Assembly: GCF_002585305.1 (NCBI RefSeq)
Contig: NZ_NUNF01000116.1
Span: 1 to 30,586, forward strand
Origin: Bacillus sp. AFS037270
GTDB taxonomy: Bacteria; Bacillota; Bacilli; Bacillales_B; DSM-18226
Direction of reading: 5' to 3'
Length of the DNA: 30,586 bases
In this document: positions 7,083 to 15,168 of the stretch, piece after piece
Numbering within the stretch: position 1 is the stretch's first letter
How the letters are laid out: every line of letters starts with the position of its first letter
Made by a program: the position numbers and the translations under genes
Notes under the pieces: model-generated
Told to the model about the DNA's origin: nothing
The model's input: the letters and a program-made list of their open reading frames with translations, nothing else
The model's database searches: none

Positions 7083-8207
7083 ATGAATTCAAAATATGCA
7101 CCATTATTCGAGTCGTTTACATTTCCGAGCGGAGTAGAAGTTAAGAACCGCGTTGTTATGGCACCGATGACTAATTTTTCATCCAATGCTGATGGGACGG
7201 TGACAGATGCAGAGGTAAAGTATTACGCTAGACGTTCAGACGGTGTGGGGATGGTGGTTACCGCATGTACCTATGTAACAGCAAATGGAAAAGGATTCCA
7301 GGGTGAATTTGGCGGGGATCGCGATGAACTAATCCCTAGTTTAAAGCAGGTTGCAACTGCAATCAAAGAACAAGGCGCAAAGGCCGTATTGCAAATTTTT
7401 CATGGCGGCAGACAGTGCCCGCCTGAATTAGTGCCGAATGGAGAAATTGTCAGTGCAAGTGCTGTCCCAGCTGAAGGAAACGGGAAACCAGTTCCGAGAG
7501 AATTAACGGACCAAGAAATCGAATCCATTATTCATGATTTTGGTGAGACGACTCGGCGGGCTATTGAAGCAGGTTATGATGGTGTCGAAATCCATGGTGC
7601 AAACGGCTATTTGATTCAGCAATTTTTCTCGCCTCACTCCAATCGACGCGAGGACAGGTGGGGAGGAAGCATCGAAAAGAGGCTTACTTTTCCGTTAGCG
7701 GTAGTGGATGAAGTAAAAAAGGTGGCAGCGGAGCATGCAAAAGCACCTTTCATCATCGGCTATCGTTTTTCACCAGAGGAGCCGGAAACGCCAGGTATTA
7801 CGATGGCTGAAACTCTAGTACTGATTGATGCACTTGCTGACAAAAATTTGGATTATCTGCATGTCTCTTTACAGGAATTCTGGTCTAAACCAAGGCGTGG
7901 AGCGGAGGATTCTCGCGCGCGGATTGAAATTATTCAAGAACGGGTCGGAGATAAAGTTCCAGTAATCGGCGTTGGTTCTCTTTATACGGCAGATGATGTA
8001 CTGAAGGCTTTCCAATCGGGTGTACCATTCATTGCTATGGGACGTGAATTGATCATCGATCCGGATTGGGTTCAGAAGGTACAAGAAGGACGTGAAGCAG
8101 AGATTATAACGAAGATTGATAAAAGTAAACAACAGGACCTGGTAGTGCCAGACCCACTTTGGCAAGCAATCATCCACTCACCGGGATGGTTCCCAGGGAT
8201 CGAATAG
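7083..8207 (+). CDS. NADH:flavin oxidoreductase, Old Yellow Enzyme family (YqiG-like)
   Basis: A 374-residue FMN-dependent TIM-barrel ene-reductase. GGGGG at 7071-7075 sets ATG 7083. Landmarks are VVMAPMTNFSS (about 24-34), QIFHGGRQ (104-111), and GVEIHGANGYLIQQFFSPHSN with H171 and N174 as substrate-binding residues, then NRREDRWGGS. FMN phosphate is bound near VIGVGSLYT and IAMGRELI. The cysteine of YqjM-type enzymes (PMC) is replaced by T30. Overall the sequence resembles B. subtilis YqiG as I remember it. It is a single gene closed by the hairpin at 8214. The physiological substrate is unknown. Confidence 0.93.
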   Translation: MNSKYAPLFESFTFPSGVEVKNRVVMAPMTNFSSNADGTVTDAEVKYYARRSDGVGMVVTACTYVTANGKGFQGEFGGDRDELIPSLKQVATAIKEQGAKAVLQIFHGGRQCPPELVPNGEIVSASAVPAEGNGKPVPRELTDQEIESIIHDFGETTRRAIEAGYDGVEIHGANGYLIQQFFSPHSNRREDRWGGSIEKRLTFPLAVVDEVKKVAAEHAKAPFIIGYRFSPEEPETPGITMAETLVLIDALADKNLDYLHVSLQEFWSKPRRGAEDSRARIEIIQERVGDKVPVIGVGSLYTADDVLKAFQSGVPFIAMGRELIIDPDWVQKVQEGREAEIITKIDKSKQQDLVVPDPLWQAIIHSPGWFPGIE

Positions 8208-8213
8208 CTGAAA

Positions 8214-8243
8214 AGGCATCCCATAATTTGGGATGCCTAAAAT
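8214..8243 (+). terminator. Hairpin terminator
   Basis: A perfect 10-bp stem, AGGCATCCCA (8214-8223) with TGGGATGCCT (8229-8238), is followed by only a short AT-rich tail. It lies between convergent genes and may work in both directions. Confidence 0.7.
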
Positions 8244-8256
8244 TCCATCTCTGGAA

Positions 8257-8403
8257 TTAGGAGTACTGATTATCGCTATCGGCATCATTGCTGTTAATCA
8301 TTTCTTTCACATCCTGTGAAATTTTATCAAATGTTTGGTTGACCCTATCCATTATTTCCTCATTGTTTGTTGTCACGGTATTTTGATCATTGTTTTTTTC
8401 CAT
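8257..8403 (-). CDS. Small acidic protein of unknown function
   Basis: A 48-residue ORF on the minus strand, starting at ATG 8401-8403 with GGAGGTG about seven bases upstream. It begins MEKNNDQNTVTTNNEEIMDR and ends NSNDADSDNQYS. It is acidic, rich in Asn and Asp, without hydrophobic segments; a short helix is possible at about residues 14-37. I do not recognise it. It lies 51 bases after the 125-residue minus-strand gene and may share its transcript. Confidence 0.68.
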   Translation of the reverse strand: MEKNNDQNTVTTNNEEIMDRVNQTFDKISQDVKEMINSNDADSDNQYS

Positions 8404-8454
8404 TCGATTCACCTCCATTCTTATCGTTTGTAAAATAGCCTTGGTTTATTACGA

Positions 8455-8832
8455 TTACTGTTTGTATTCTGCCTGATATGAATTTTCTCCAGCATGTACC
8501 GATAATAATGTATCTGCATAACCGACTAATCGATTAATAATTTCATCCGAAATTCCATAGACAAGCTGATGGAGGTCTTTGTTATGCAAAGCTGGATCAT
8601 CAAAAATAATGGTGGTGTTAATAAAGATCTCTTTCGTGCCTAATAGATTGTAATGAATGATGGTTTTCCCTGCAGCACCGCCCGTTATGGGGTCTTTATA
8701 GTTTGGTAAAAAGATATACCATTCTTCTGCAGAGGGTGAGCGGAAATTTTTCGTAAAGGTCATCCCTGAAATTTCATCCTCTATTTGTTTCTTTGTTTGA
8801 CTACTAATTACTTCCACAATGTTATCCTTCAT
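8455..8832 (-). CDS. Conserved-looking hypothetical protein, 125 residues
   Basis: A soluble protein beginning MKDNIVEVISSQTKKQIEDE, with AGAAGGA a few bases before the ATG. The composition is that of a small alpha/beta domain: strands around EWYIFLPNY, GKTIIHYNLLG and EIFINTTIIFD, then a helix ELINRL-type near residues 90-105. No catalytic motif, signal or membrane segment is visible. I do not recognise the family. It is followed by the 48-residue gene on the same strand. Divergently oriented from the peptidase gene, with which it shares a 150-base promoter region. Confidence 0.72.
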   Translation of the reverse strand: MKDNIVEVISSQTKKQIEDEISGMTFTKNFRSPSAEEWYIFLPNYKDPITGGAAGKTIIHYNLLGTKEIFINTTIIFDDPALHNKDLHQLVYGISDEIINRLVGYADTLLSVHAGENSYQAEYKQ

Positions 8833-8985
8833 GACGATTCCTTCTTTCAGACCAGTCCTATAGATTTAACATTCCCCACTTTTCCATATCCCTTACAAAA
8901 TAATGGAAAGGAATTATTATTAAATAGTAGAATAGTAAAGAAAAGGATCCACAAAAAAGTGATAATACTTGTAGGGAGAGATTGT

Positions 8986-9855
8986 ATGTATGAAGAGGGA
9001 TTAATTGAAGTAACTGGAGGAAGAGTTTGGTATCAAAAATTTGATCAAAACGGAAAGGGAACACCTTTGGTTGTTTTACATGGCGGGCCTGGGTCCTCAT
9101 GTTTTTCATTACAAGGACTGAAGGAACTTAGCAAGGATCGACCAGTCATCTTATATGATCAATTAGGCTGTGGACGTTCGGACCGGCCAACGGATAAAAG
9201 CTTATGGCGAATTGAAAGATTTGTAGAGGAATTAGCCCAAGTGCGGACAGCGCTAAACCTTGATGAAGTACATATTCTTGGTCATTCTTGGGGAACAACA
9301 CTTGCTGCGGCCTATGCTTTAACACAGCCAGTTGGGATAAAGAGTATTATTTTTTCGAGTCCCTGCCTCAGTGCACCATTGTGGGAGCAAGACCAGAAAC
9401 GGAACCTTAAGGAACTTCCAATTGAAGTACAAGAGACCATCAAACGCTGTGAAGAAAATGAAACAACAGACTCAGAAGAATTTGAAGCGGCAATAGAGGT
9501 ATTTAGTAAACATTTCGTGAATCGGTTGGAGAAAATGCCAGAATGGCTCGAGAAAAGACCGCACGAATATCGGAATTCTGAAGTCTATAACATCATGTGG
9601 GGGCCGTCCGAGTTTACCGTTCTCGGTAATTTGAAAGAATTTGATTGCACTCCACAGTTAAAGGACATCACCTGCCCAACGTTGTATACATGTGGACGGT
9701 TTGATGAAGCAACACCTGAAACCACAGAGTATTATAGCAGTTTGTCACCCAATTCCAAGTTTCATGTATTTGAGAAAAGTGCCCATATGGCCTACATCGA
9801 AGAACCAGAAGAGTACCTAAGCGTAATGGGAGATTTCCTAAAATCAATCGCTTGA
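8986..9855 (+). CDS. pip: Proline iminopeptidase-type alpha/beta hydrolase
   Basis: A 289-residue serine peptidase of family S33 that removes amino-terminal proline from peptides in the cytoplasm. The nucleophile is S101 in GHSWGTTLAAAYA, the acid D240 in CGRFDEATPE, and the base H267 in SAHMAYIEEP. The oxyanion motif HGGPGSS is at 32-38, and DQLGCGRSDRP (58-68) is typical of the group. AGGGAGA lies about seven bases before ATG 8986; the frame is open upstream but the domain starts here. It has its own terminator at 9875. Related hydrolases with other substrates share this motif set, so specificity is inferred. Confidence 0.9.
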   Translation: MYEEGLIEVTGGRVWYQKFDQNGKGTPLVVLHGGPGSSCFSLQGLKELSKDRPVILYDQLGCGRSDRPTDKSLWRIERFVEELAQVRTALNLDEVHILGHSWGTTLAAAYALTQPVGIKSIIFSSPCLSAPLWEQDQKRNLKELPIEVQETIKRCEENETTDSEEFEAAIEVFSKHFVNRLEKMPEWLEKRPHEYRNSEVYNIMWGPSEFTVLGNLKEFDCTPQLKDITCPTLYTCGRFDEATPETTEYYSSLSPNSKFHVFEKSAHMAYIEEPEEYLSVMGDFLKSIA

Positions 9856-9874
9856 CAATAGCAGAGGTTTATTT

Positions 9875-9905
9875 AGCAGCTTGAGTATATCAAGCTGTTA
9901 TTTTT
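9875..9905 (+). terminator. Rho-independent terminator
   Basis: AGCAGCTTGA (9875-9884) pairs with TCAAGCTGTT (9890-9899), followed by a T-rich tail. It ends the peptidase transcript. Confidence 0.82.
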
Positions 9906-10012
9906 ATAGGGAATTTTCGATAATATTGGAGAATCGTAGAGGATAAAGTAGTTTTTTGGCGAATATACTCCTAAAGAGCTACTATTCTTGAACTATAATA
10001 GAGGGAATAAAG

Positions 10013-11254
10013 ATGAAAAGAAAAGGTCAACTCATTCTGGTTTCTATATCCATTGTTTTTACGATTTTTCAGAAACTTACAGATCAACACGATTTACTTA
10101 CCTTAGACTTTTTTATTTTTACCATAATTGCTTGGTTTGTCGGGTGGCAATATGATAAAGCACGCTACTATGAGAAAAAAGCCCGTGCCAGTGAGGAGAG
10201 TTATAAGAAATTAATCGATTCGTTGCCTCAGCCGGTCTATATTACACAAAATCATCGCTTTCTATATGCAAATAATGCTGCTGTCAATATGGCTGGCTTT
10301 GCTCGTAGAGAGGATATGATTGGAAAATACTTATTTGACTTTATTCTTCCTGAGTATAAAGATCGGTTAATGGAAAGATTTAAACAAATCAATAAAGAGA
10401 AAAGTCCAGTTACCACTATCGAATACAAGGCCAAACGATTAGATGGATCCACCTTCTTTTTCGAAGTAACCTCCTTATTTATTTCATATGGCGGTGAAAA
10501 GGCAATTTTATCGATGGGAAAAGATATTACTGATCGAAAAGAACAAACGGAGAGCCTTCTGCAAAAATCTGAAAAGCTGGCCTTGTTAGGGCAAATGGCT
10601 GCTGGCATTGCCCATGAAATCCGCAATCCACTCACTTCGATAAGAGGGTTTATTCAACTATTTAAGTCCCATCACCTAAAAGATGAATACTTTGATATCG
10701 TATTATCAGAACTAGATCGGATTAATGCCATTGTTAGTGAATTTCTGGTATTAGCCAAACCAACGGCAGCCGTATATAAGGAATGCGATATAACGGAATT
10801 ACTAAATGATGTTGTGACCTTAATTGGTACCCAATCTATTTTAAATAATGTGGAGATAGCAGTCGAATATGAAACGGGTCTGCCAATGGTTAGCTGTGAA
10901 GTGAATCAATTAAAGCAAGTTTTTCTTAATCTTTTTAAAAATGCAATTGAAGCCATGCCGAATGGTGGAAATATTGTAGTTAACGTGAAGAGAAAGAGTG
11001 CAGGTCAAATTGCGATCCAGATTATTGATGAGGGAGTCGGAATACCAAAAGAAAGACTTTCGACGCTTGGTGAACCGTTTTATACGACAAAGGAAAAGGG
11101 TACCGGACTCGGCCTGATGACTTGTTACAAAATCATCGAGAGTCATCATGGTATCCTTGATATTCAAAGTAAAGTAAATAAAGGTACAACAATTGAAATA
11201 ATACTACCATCAATCTCCCAGACATTGTTGAAAATTGAATCAATTAAAATATAA
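10013..11254 (+). CDS. PAS-domain sensor histidine kinase, sporulation-kinase type
   Basis: A 413-residue kinase. One or two membrane segments lie at about residues 6-20 and 30-46. A PAS domain spans about 60-178 (SYKKLIDSLPQPVYI to MGKDITDRKE). The HisKA domain carries H201 in GIAHEIRNPLTSIRGF, the form found in Bacillus sporulation kinases and their relatives. The HATPase domain has the N box NLFKNAIEAMP (N310), D339 in DEGVGIP and GTGLGL (363-368). No response regulator gene is adjacent, which fits an orphan kinase feeding the Spo0F phosphorelay. That role is inferred from family resemblance. The Spo0E-like protein at 26698 would act on the same pathway. Confidence 0.88.
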   Translation: MKRKGQLILVSISIVFTIFQKLTDQHDLLTLDFFIFTIIAWFVGWQYDKARYYEKKARASEESYKKLIDSLPQPVYITQNHRFLYANNAAVNMAGFARREDMIGKYLFDFILPEYKDRLMERFKQINKEKSPVTTIEYKAKRLDGSTFFFEVTSLFISYGGEKAILSMGKDITDRKEQTESLLQKSEKLALLGQMAAGIAHEIRNPLTSIRGFIQLFKSHHLKDEYFDIVLSELDRINAIVSEFLVLAKPTAAVYKECDITELLNDVVTLIGTQSILNNVEIAVEYETGLPMVSCEVNQLKQVFLNLFKNAIEAMPNGGNIVVNVKRKSAGQIAIQIIDEGVGIPKERLSTLGEPFYTTKEKGTGLGLMTCYKIIESHHGILDIQSKVNKGTTIEIILPSISQTLLKIESIKI

Positions 11255-11288
11255 CAAACTATATATTAAAAGAAGATGGCATTTATTA

Positions 11289-11321
11289 AGGCTCTAACCC
11301 TATGGTTAGGGCTCTTTTTCT
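11289..11321 (+). terminator. Rho-independent terminator
   Basis: AAGGCTCTAACC pairs imperfectly with GGTTAGGGCTCTT and is followed by T residues. It closes the kinase transcript. Confidence 0.8.
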
Positions 11322-11361
11322 TAATTTGAGTCCTTTTTACTAATAAAAATAATAGATATTT

Positions 11362-11370
11362 TGCTATAAT
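11362..11370 (+). promoter_or_regulatory. Extended -10 promoter of the MFS gene
   Basis: TGCTATAAT combines a perfect -10 (11365-11370) with the TGN extension. No good -35 is seen at the standard distance, which extended -10 promoters tolerate. It gives a leader of about 50 bases before ATG 11427. Confidence 0.55.
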
Positions 11371-11426
11371 GGTAAATGCACCTATTTTTTTATTTGTCAA
11401 AAAAAGGGAGCGAATAGGGGGTTTTT

Positions 11427-12752
11427 ATGAATAGAAATAAATATGTTTTTTGGGGCCTTGTCATAACGACTCTAATTTCAGCACTCGATGCGAATATTAT
11501 GCAAACAGCAAGCCCAACCATTGTTAAGCAGCTTGGTGGAATGGAGTTGTTTGCCTGGGTTTTTTCGGTTTATATGTTAGCAAGTACTATTACCGTGCCG
11601 CTTTATGGGAAACTTTCTGATATGTATGGTCGAAAGAAACTTTTAATGATTTCAGTTGGATTATTCACCTTTGGTTCCATTCTGTGTGGTATGGCCAATT
11701 CGATGGTGATGCTAATTGTCTTTAGAGGAATTCAAGGACTGGGTGCTGGCGGGATGGTTCCACTTTCGATGATTATTGTTGGAGATTTATTTACGATTGA
11801 ACGGCGCGGAAAAATTCAAGCCGTTTTTAGCAGTATTTGGGCCATTTCTTCTGTTGTTGGTCCCATTTTAGGATCCTTTTTTGTAGAAGCGTTAACATGG
11901 AGATGGATTTTCTTCATAAATATTCCGATCGGAATTGCAACTGTCTTATGTTTAATTCCATACAAAGAAACTACTGAATTTCGGAAGGCCCATATTGACT
12001 ACAAGGGATTTTTCTTATTTGGGATTTCAATTGCACTTTTACTATTGTCCACCAATGTCAGCAAGCCGTTTTGGTATCTCGTAATTGGCTTTATTGGGAT
12101 GCTTGTTTTTGTGTTGGTCGAAAGAAAGGAAGAACAACCTTTTTTACCGGTTTCTCTATTTAAAAATAAAGGTATTCTAAGAACGAATCTTTTTATGTTA
12201 TTTTACTGCCTTTCCTTTTTCGGTACTTCGAACTTTATTCCATTGTTTTTACAAGAAGGCCAGCATATGAGTATTTATAAAAGTGGATTGATCCTATTAA
12301 GTATTGCGGCCGGCTGGATGTTTGGCAGTACCCCGGCAGGGAAATGGATTATTCGTTTTGGCTATAAACCTTTATTTATAGTTGGCAGTTTTATTACGAC
12401 TATCTCTGGACTTTTGCTTTATCTATTTATTAATGACATATCCTATCTTGTTTTGTTTTTAATTTTGACTATCCAAGGGGTGGCATTTGGCTTGTTGTTC
12501 GCAGTTGGAACGATTGCGTCTCAAGAGTTTGCAGAAGCCCATATCAAAGGTATGTCGACCTCTCTGCAGATTTTTCTGCGAAACATCGGGACATCTGTTG
12601 GGGTGACCATAATGGGGTTACTCATTAACCAAGCGGCTAATATTAGTATTGGGATGAAAAATGTGTTTTTTTATGCACTTCTTTTGAGTTTAGTTACTGT
12701 TGGGATCAGTTTTATCATTCCAGTGAAGACTGCTGCGGCGGTAGGGAAGTAA
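11427..12752 (+). CDS. MFS transporter, DHA2 (EmrB/QacA-type) drug exporter
   Basis: A 441-residue proton-driven efflux protein with many hydrophobic segments. D21 in the first helix (SALDANIM) matches the LD-x-TIVN signature of drug:H+ antiporter family 2. Motif A is GKLSDMYGRKK (61-71), motif B has R100 in FRGIQGLGAGGM, and motif C is SSVVGPILGSFFVE (141-154), followed by TWRWIFFINIPIG, all typical of EmrB/QacA exporters. At 441 residues it is a little shorter than most 14-helix members. GGGGG lies five bases before the ATG. The substrate is unknown. It is monocistronic, with a shared terminator facing ytoA. Confidence 0.92.
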   Translation: MNRNKYVFWGLVITTLISALDANIMQTASPTIVKQLGGMELFAWVFSVYMLASTITVPLYGKLSDMYGRKKLLMISVGLFTFGSILCGMANSMVMLIVFRGIQGLGAGGMVPLSMIIVGDLFTIERRGKIQAVFSSIWAISSVVGPILGSFFVEALTWRWIFFINIPIGIATVLCLIPYKETTEFRKAHIDYKGFFLFGISIALLLLSTNVSKPFWYLVIGFIGMLVFVLVERKEEQPFLPVSLFKNKGILRTNLFMLFYCLSFFGTSNFIPLFLQEGQHMSIYKSGLILLSIAAGWMFGSTPAGKWIIRFGYKPLFIVGSFITTISGLLLYLFINDISYLVLFLILTIQGVAFGLLFAVGTIASQEFAEAHIKGMSTSLQIFLRNIGTSVGVTIMGLLINQAANISIGMKNVFFYALLLSLVTVGISFIIPVKTAAAVGK

Positions 12753-12760
12753 TTACTGTA

Positions 12761-12797
12761 AAAATCCGGTCACAATACGTATGTGACCGGATTTTAT
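12761..12797. terminator. Bidirectional terminator
   Basis: A perfect 13-bp stem, AAAATCCGGTCAC (12761-12773) with GTGACCGGATTTT (12783-12795), has A residues on the left and T residues on the right. It lies between convergent genes and can serve both. Confidence 0.9.
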
Positions 12798-12805
12798 TAT
12801 ATACT

Positions 12806-13321
12806 CTAACTTTTAAGTATCTCCCTAAACTCTTTTCCTTTTTGAACATAATGCTCGCTCGACATTTGCAGCATCTGTAAATCTTTATCTGTTAGCTCAC
12901 GGACGACCTTCCCAGGTGAACCTAATACAAGGGAGCGGGGCGGGATTTTGATTCCACCAGCTAAAAGAGTATTTGCACCAATAATACATTCCTCGCCGAC
13001 CTCCACATTGTCTAAAAGAGTTGAACCCATCCCCACTATAGAGCGCTTACCGACTTTACATCCATGCAAAATAACATTATGTCCTATTGTTACATCATCT
13101 TCAATTACGACTGGAAAACCTTCGTATAAATGGATTGTGGAATTATCCTGAATACTGCACCGCTCACCAATGATAATAGGACCATCATCCGCACGGATAA
13201 CCGCATTAAACCACACCGTGGAATCCTTGCCAATCTGAACATCACCAATTAAATATGCCCCAGGCGCCACAAACACAGACTCATGAATAAGAGGGGACTT
13301 ACTGTTATAAGGAATTTTCAA
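12806..13321 (-). CDS. ytoA: Gamma-carbonic anhydrase family protein (YtoA-like)
   Basis: A 171-residue left-handed beta-helix protein with hexapeptide repeats across residues 14-140 (for example IGDVQIGKDSTVWF, VTIGHNVILHGC, IGANTLLAGG). The three zinc histidines of gamma-carbonic anhydrases are present: H64 in STIHLYEG, H81 in IGHNV and H86 in ILHGC. The carboxyl tail is a helix that packs on the trimer. Members include YrdA, PaaY and CaiE; carbonic anhydrase activity is demonstrated for few of them. AGGAGGTTTTG precedes the ATG. Single gene, convergent with the exporter. Confidence 0.92.
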   Translation of the reverse strand: MKIPYNSKSPLIHESVFVAPGAYLIGDVQIGKDSTVWFNAVIRADDGPIIIGERCSIQDNSTIHLYEGFPVVIEDDVTIGHNVILHGCKVGKRSIVGMGSTLLDNVEVGEECIIGANTLLAGGIKIPPRSLVLGSPGKVVRELTDKDLQMLQMSSEHYVQKGKEFREILKS

Positions 13322-13399
13322 GACAAAACCTCCTCAATCTTTGTCAGAATTTTATAACCACTAAAATAATTATACCATTACCAAACAAAATAGGATAAA

Positions 13400-13457
13400 A
13401 ATGGTGACAGGCACCATTCTTTATTCTCAAACGATGTAAACGGTGCCTGTCACCATT
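13400..13457. repeat. REP-like palindromic repeat with GGTGACAGGCACC arms
   Basis: AATGGTGACAGGCACC (13400-13415) and GGTGCCTGTCACCATT (13442-13457) are perfect 16-bp inverted copies around a 26-base loop. This arm sequence recurs between genes in many Bacillus genomes and has the form of elements mobilised by REP-associated tyrosine transposases; none is encoded nearby. It lies between the ytoA promoter and the ilvA promoter. Confidence 0.8.
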
Positions 13458-13495
13458 TCTAATACTGGGATAATGGTAAACTCGACCTACTATTA

Positions 13496-13510
13496 ATGTA
13501 AGCGCTTTAA
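13496..13510. promoter_or_regulatory. Candidate CcpA binding site (cre)
   Basis: ATGTAAGCGCTTTAA matches the cre consensus WTGNAANCGNWNNCW at all but one position. It is centred about 75 bases upstream of the predicted ilvA transcription start, comparable to the activating cre of the B. subtilis ilv-leu promoter. Confidence 0.5.
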
Positions 13511-13543
13511 AATAAACAAAATAGTTAAAATAGTCAAAAAACA

Positions 13544-13572
13544 TTGACAGACTTTTTTTTCGGTGGTACCCT
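13544..13572 (+). promoter_or_regulatory. SigA promoter of the ilvA transcript
   Basis: A perfect -35 TTGACA (13544-13549), a 17-base spacer, then TACCCT (13567-13572) preceded by TGG, which provides an extended -10. It places the start just before the T-box leader. Confidence 0.75.
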
Positions 13573-13589
13573 TATCTAAAATTACATAT

Positions 13590-13853
13590 GAATTGATGAC
13601 GAGAAGAGTAGGGTAGGTTCAACTGTTCCTAGAGAGTCGACGGTTGGTGAGAGTCGATAACAGGACTATCTGAAAATCATCTCTGAGATGTATGGCTGAA
13701 CTAGTAGTAAGCTATACCGGAATGTCCACCGTTAACTTGGAACACGTACAACCAAATGTACGTTGATCGAGAGCCGCTAACCTAAATGGTCAGCGGAAGT
13801 AGGGTGGTATCGCGAGTTCACTCGTCCCTATAACCAGGGGGCGAGTTTTTTGT
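13590..13853 (+). promoter_or_regulatory. T-box riboswitch, probably isoleucine-specific
   Basis: Stem I begins near 13590 and carries the distal AGAGAGTCGACGGTTGGTG block. The candidate specifier is ATC in GGACTATCTGAAAATC, fitting isoleucine and the downstream gene. The T-box sequence AGGGTGGTATCGCG is at 13801-13814. The antiterminator pairs AGGG with CCCT. The competing terminator pairs ACTCGTCCCT with AGGGGGCGAGT and is followed by a T run (to 13852). Uncharged tRNA-Ile would stabilise the antiterminator and allow ilvA transcription. The T-box is certain; the exact specifier triplet is inferred. Confidence 0.93.
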
Positions 13854-13895
13854 TGTCTATAAACAAATGATCACTAATATAGGAGGAAGATTATT

Positions 13896-15161
13896 ATGAG
13901 TCAACAAGTAGATAAAAAAGCGTTTAATGTGGAGGACATCATCATTGCTAGTCATACGATTAAAGACGTCATTTCACCAACTCCATTACAATATAATCAC
14001 TTATTATCAGAACGATATGGCTGTCATATCTACTTGAAACGTGAGGATATGCAAAGTGTCCGTTCATTTAAAATTCGCGGTGCCTATAACCGGATTAAAA
14101 AGTTAAATGAAGATGAGCTGGAGAACGGAATTATCTGTGCTAGTGCCGGAAATCATGCGCAGGGTGTAGCCTATTCTTGTCACCTGCTGAATATTAACGG
14201 AAAAATCTTCATGCCAAGTACAACACCGAAACAAAAGGTAAATCAAGTAAAGTTTTGGGGCAAAGACAGTGTTGAAATTGTCCTAGTCGGAGATACGTTT
14301 GATGATGCCTACGAAAAAGCACGGGAATGCTCTGTAGCAGAAAACCGTACGTTTATCCATCCTTTTGATGATTTCGAGGTCATCGCCGGCCAAGGGACGG
14401 TGGCTGTTGAATTGCTTAACGACTGCCCGGAAAAAATTGATTACTTATTTGCGGCTATTGGTGGCGGGGGTCTTGTTGCCGGGTGCGGTACTTATTTAAA
14501 ACATTTTTCACCACACACGAAACTAATCGGGGTAGAGCCTCAAGGTGCACCTGGGATGAAGGAATCAATTTTAAAAGGTGAAGTGACTTCCCTGCAGCAG
14601 ATTGATCCATTTGTCGATGGTGCCGCAGTTAAAACAGTTGGTACTAAAACTTTCGAAATCTGCAAAGAAATTGTCGATGATATTGTGGTTGTTCCGGAAG
14701 GAAAGGTCTGTACGACGCTTTTATCCCTTTATAACGAAAATGCGATTGTTGTTGAACCTACAGGAGCCCTTTCAGTTGCAGCATTAGATTCTTATGCTGA
14801 ACAAATCAAAGGAAAAACCGTTGTTTGTGTCGTCAGCGGCGGTAACAATGATATTGGCCGGATGCAAGAAATTAAAGAGAGATCCAAACTATATGAAGGT
14901 CTTCAGCATTATTTCATTGTTCAGTTTCCACAGCGTCCCGGAGCATTGCGTGAATTTTTATTTGACGTATTAGGGCCAAATGATGATATCAGTCATTTTG
15001 AATATACGAAAAAGAATAATCGTGAAACCGGACCCGCCTTAGTGGGAATTGAATTGAAGGATAAAGAAGATTACTATCCATTAATGGAACGGATTAAGGC
15101 AAAAGGATTCTTCCACCGAGAAGTGAATAAAGACAGCACACTATTTCAAATGCTAGTTTAA
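13896..15161 (+). CDS. ilvA: Threonine dehydratase (biosynthetic)
   Basis: A 421-residue PLP enzyme that deaminates threonine to 2-oxobutanoate, the first step toward isoleucine. The PLP lysine is K59 in SVRSFKIRGA. SAGNHAQG (83-90) contacts the substrate carboxylate and GGGGL (189-193) holds the cofactor phosphate. A single ACT-like regulatory domain occupies about residues 333-421 (HYFIVQFPQRPGALREFL onward), as in B. subtilis IlvA, for feedback by isoleucine or valine. AGGAGGA precedes ATG 13896. The gene is alone rather than in an ilv-leu operon. Expression is controlled by the T-box leader and possibly by CcpA. Confidence 0.96.
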   Translation: MSQQVDKKAFNVEDIIIASHTIKDVISPTPLQYNHLLSERYGCHIYLKREDMQSVRSFKIRGAYNRIKKLNEDELENGIICASAGNHAQGVAYSCHLLNINGKIFMPSTTPKQKVNQVKFWGKDSVEIVLVGDTFDDAYEKARECSVAENRTFIHPFDDFEVIAGQGTVAVELLNDCPEKIDYLFAAIGGGGLVAGCGTYLKHFSPHTKLIGVEPQGAPGMKESILKGEVTSLQQIDPFVDGAAVKTVGTKTFEICKEIVDDIVVVPEGKVCTTLLSLYNENAIVVEPTGALSVAALDSYAEQIKGKTVVCVVSGGNNDIGRMQEIKERSKLYEGLQHYFIVQFPQRPGALREFLFDVLGPNDDISHFEYTKKNNRETGPALVGIELKDKEDYYPLMERIKAKGFFHREVNKDSTLFQMLV

Positions 15162-15168
15162 AGAACAA

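Noticed and set aside
8785..8985. Amino-terminal extension of the proline iminopeptidase frame
   Set aside because: The extra 67 codons precede the family's normal start, lack a ribosome binding site, and cover the promoter of the divergent gene.
9994..9999. TATAAT just before the histidine kinase gene
   Set aside because: It would leave a leader of only about seven bases before the start codon, overlapping the ribosome binding site, and no -35 is found at the right distance.
10252..10635. Minus-strand ORF of 127 codons inside the histidine kinase
   Set aside because: It lies wholly within the PAS and HisKA coding region, which is certain.
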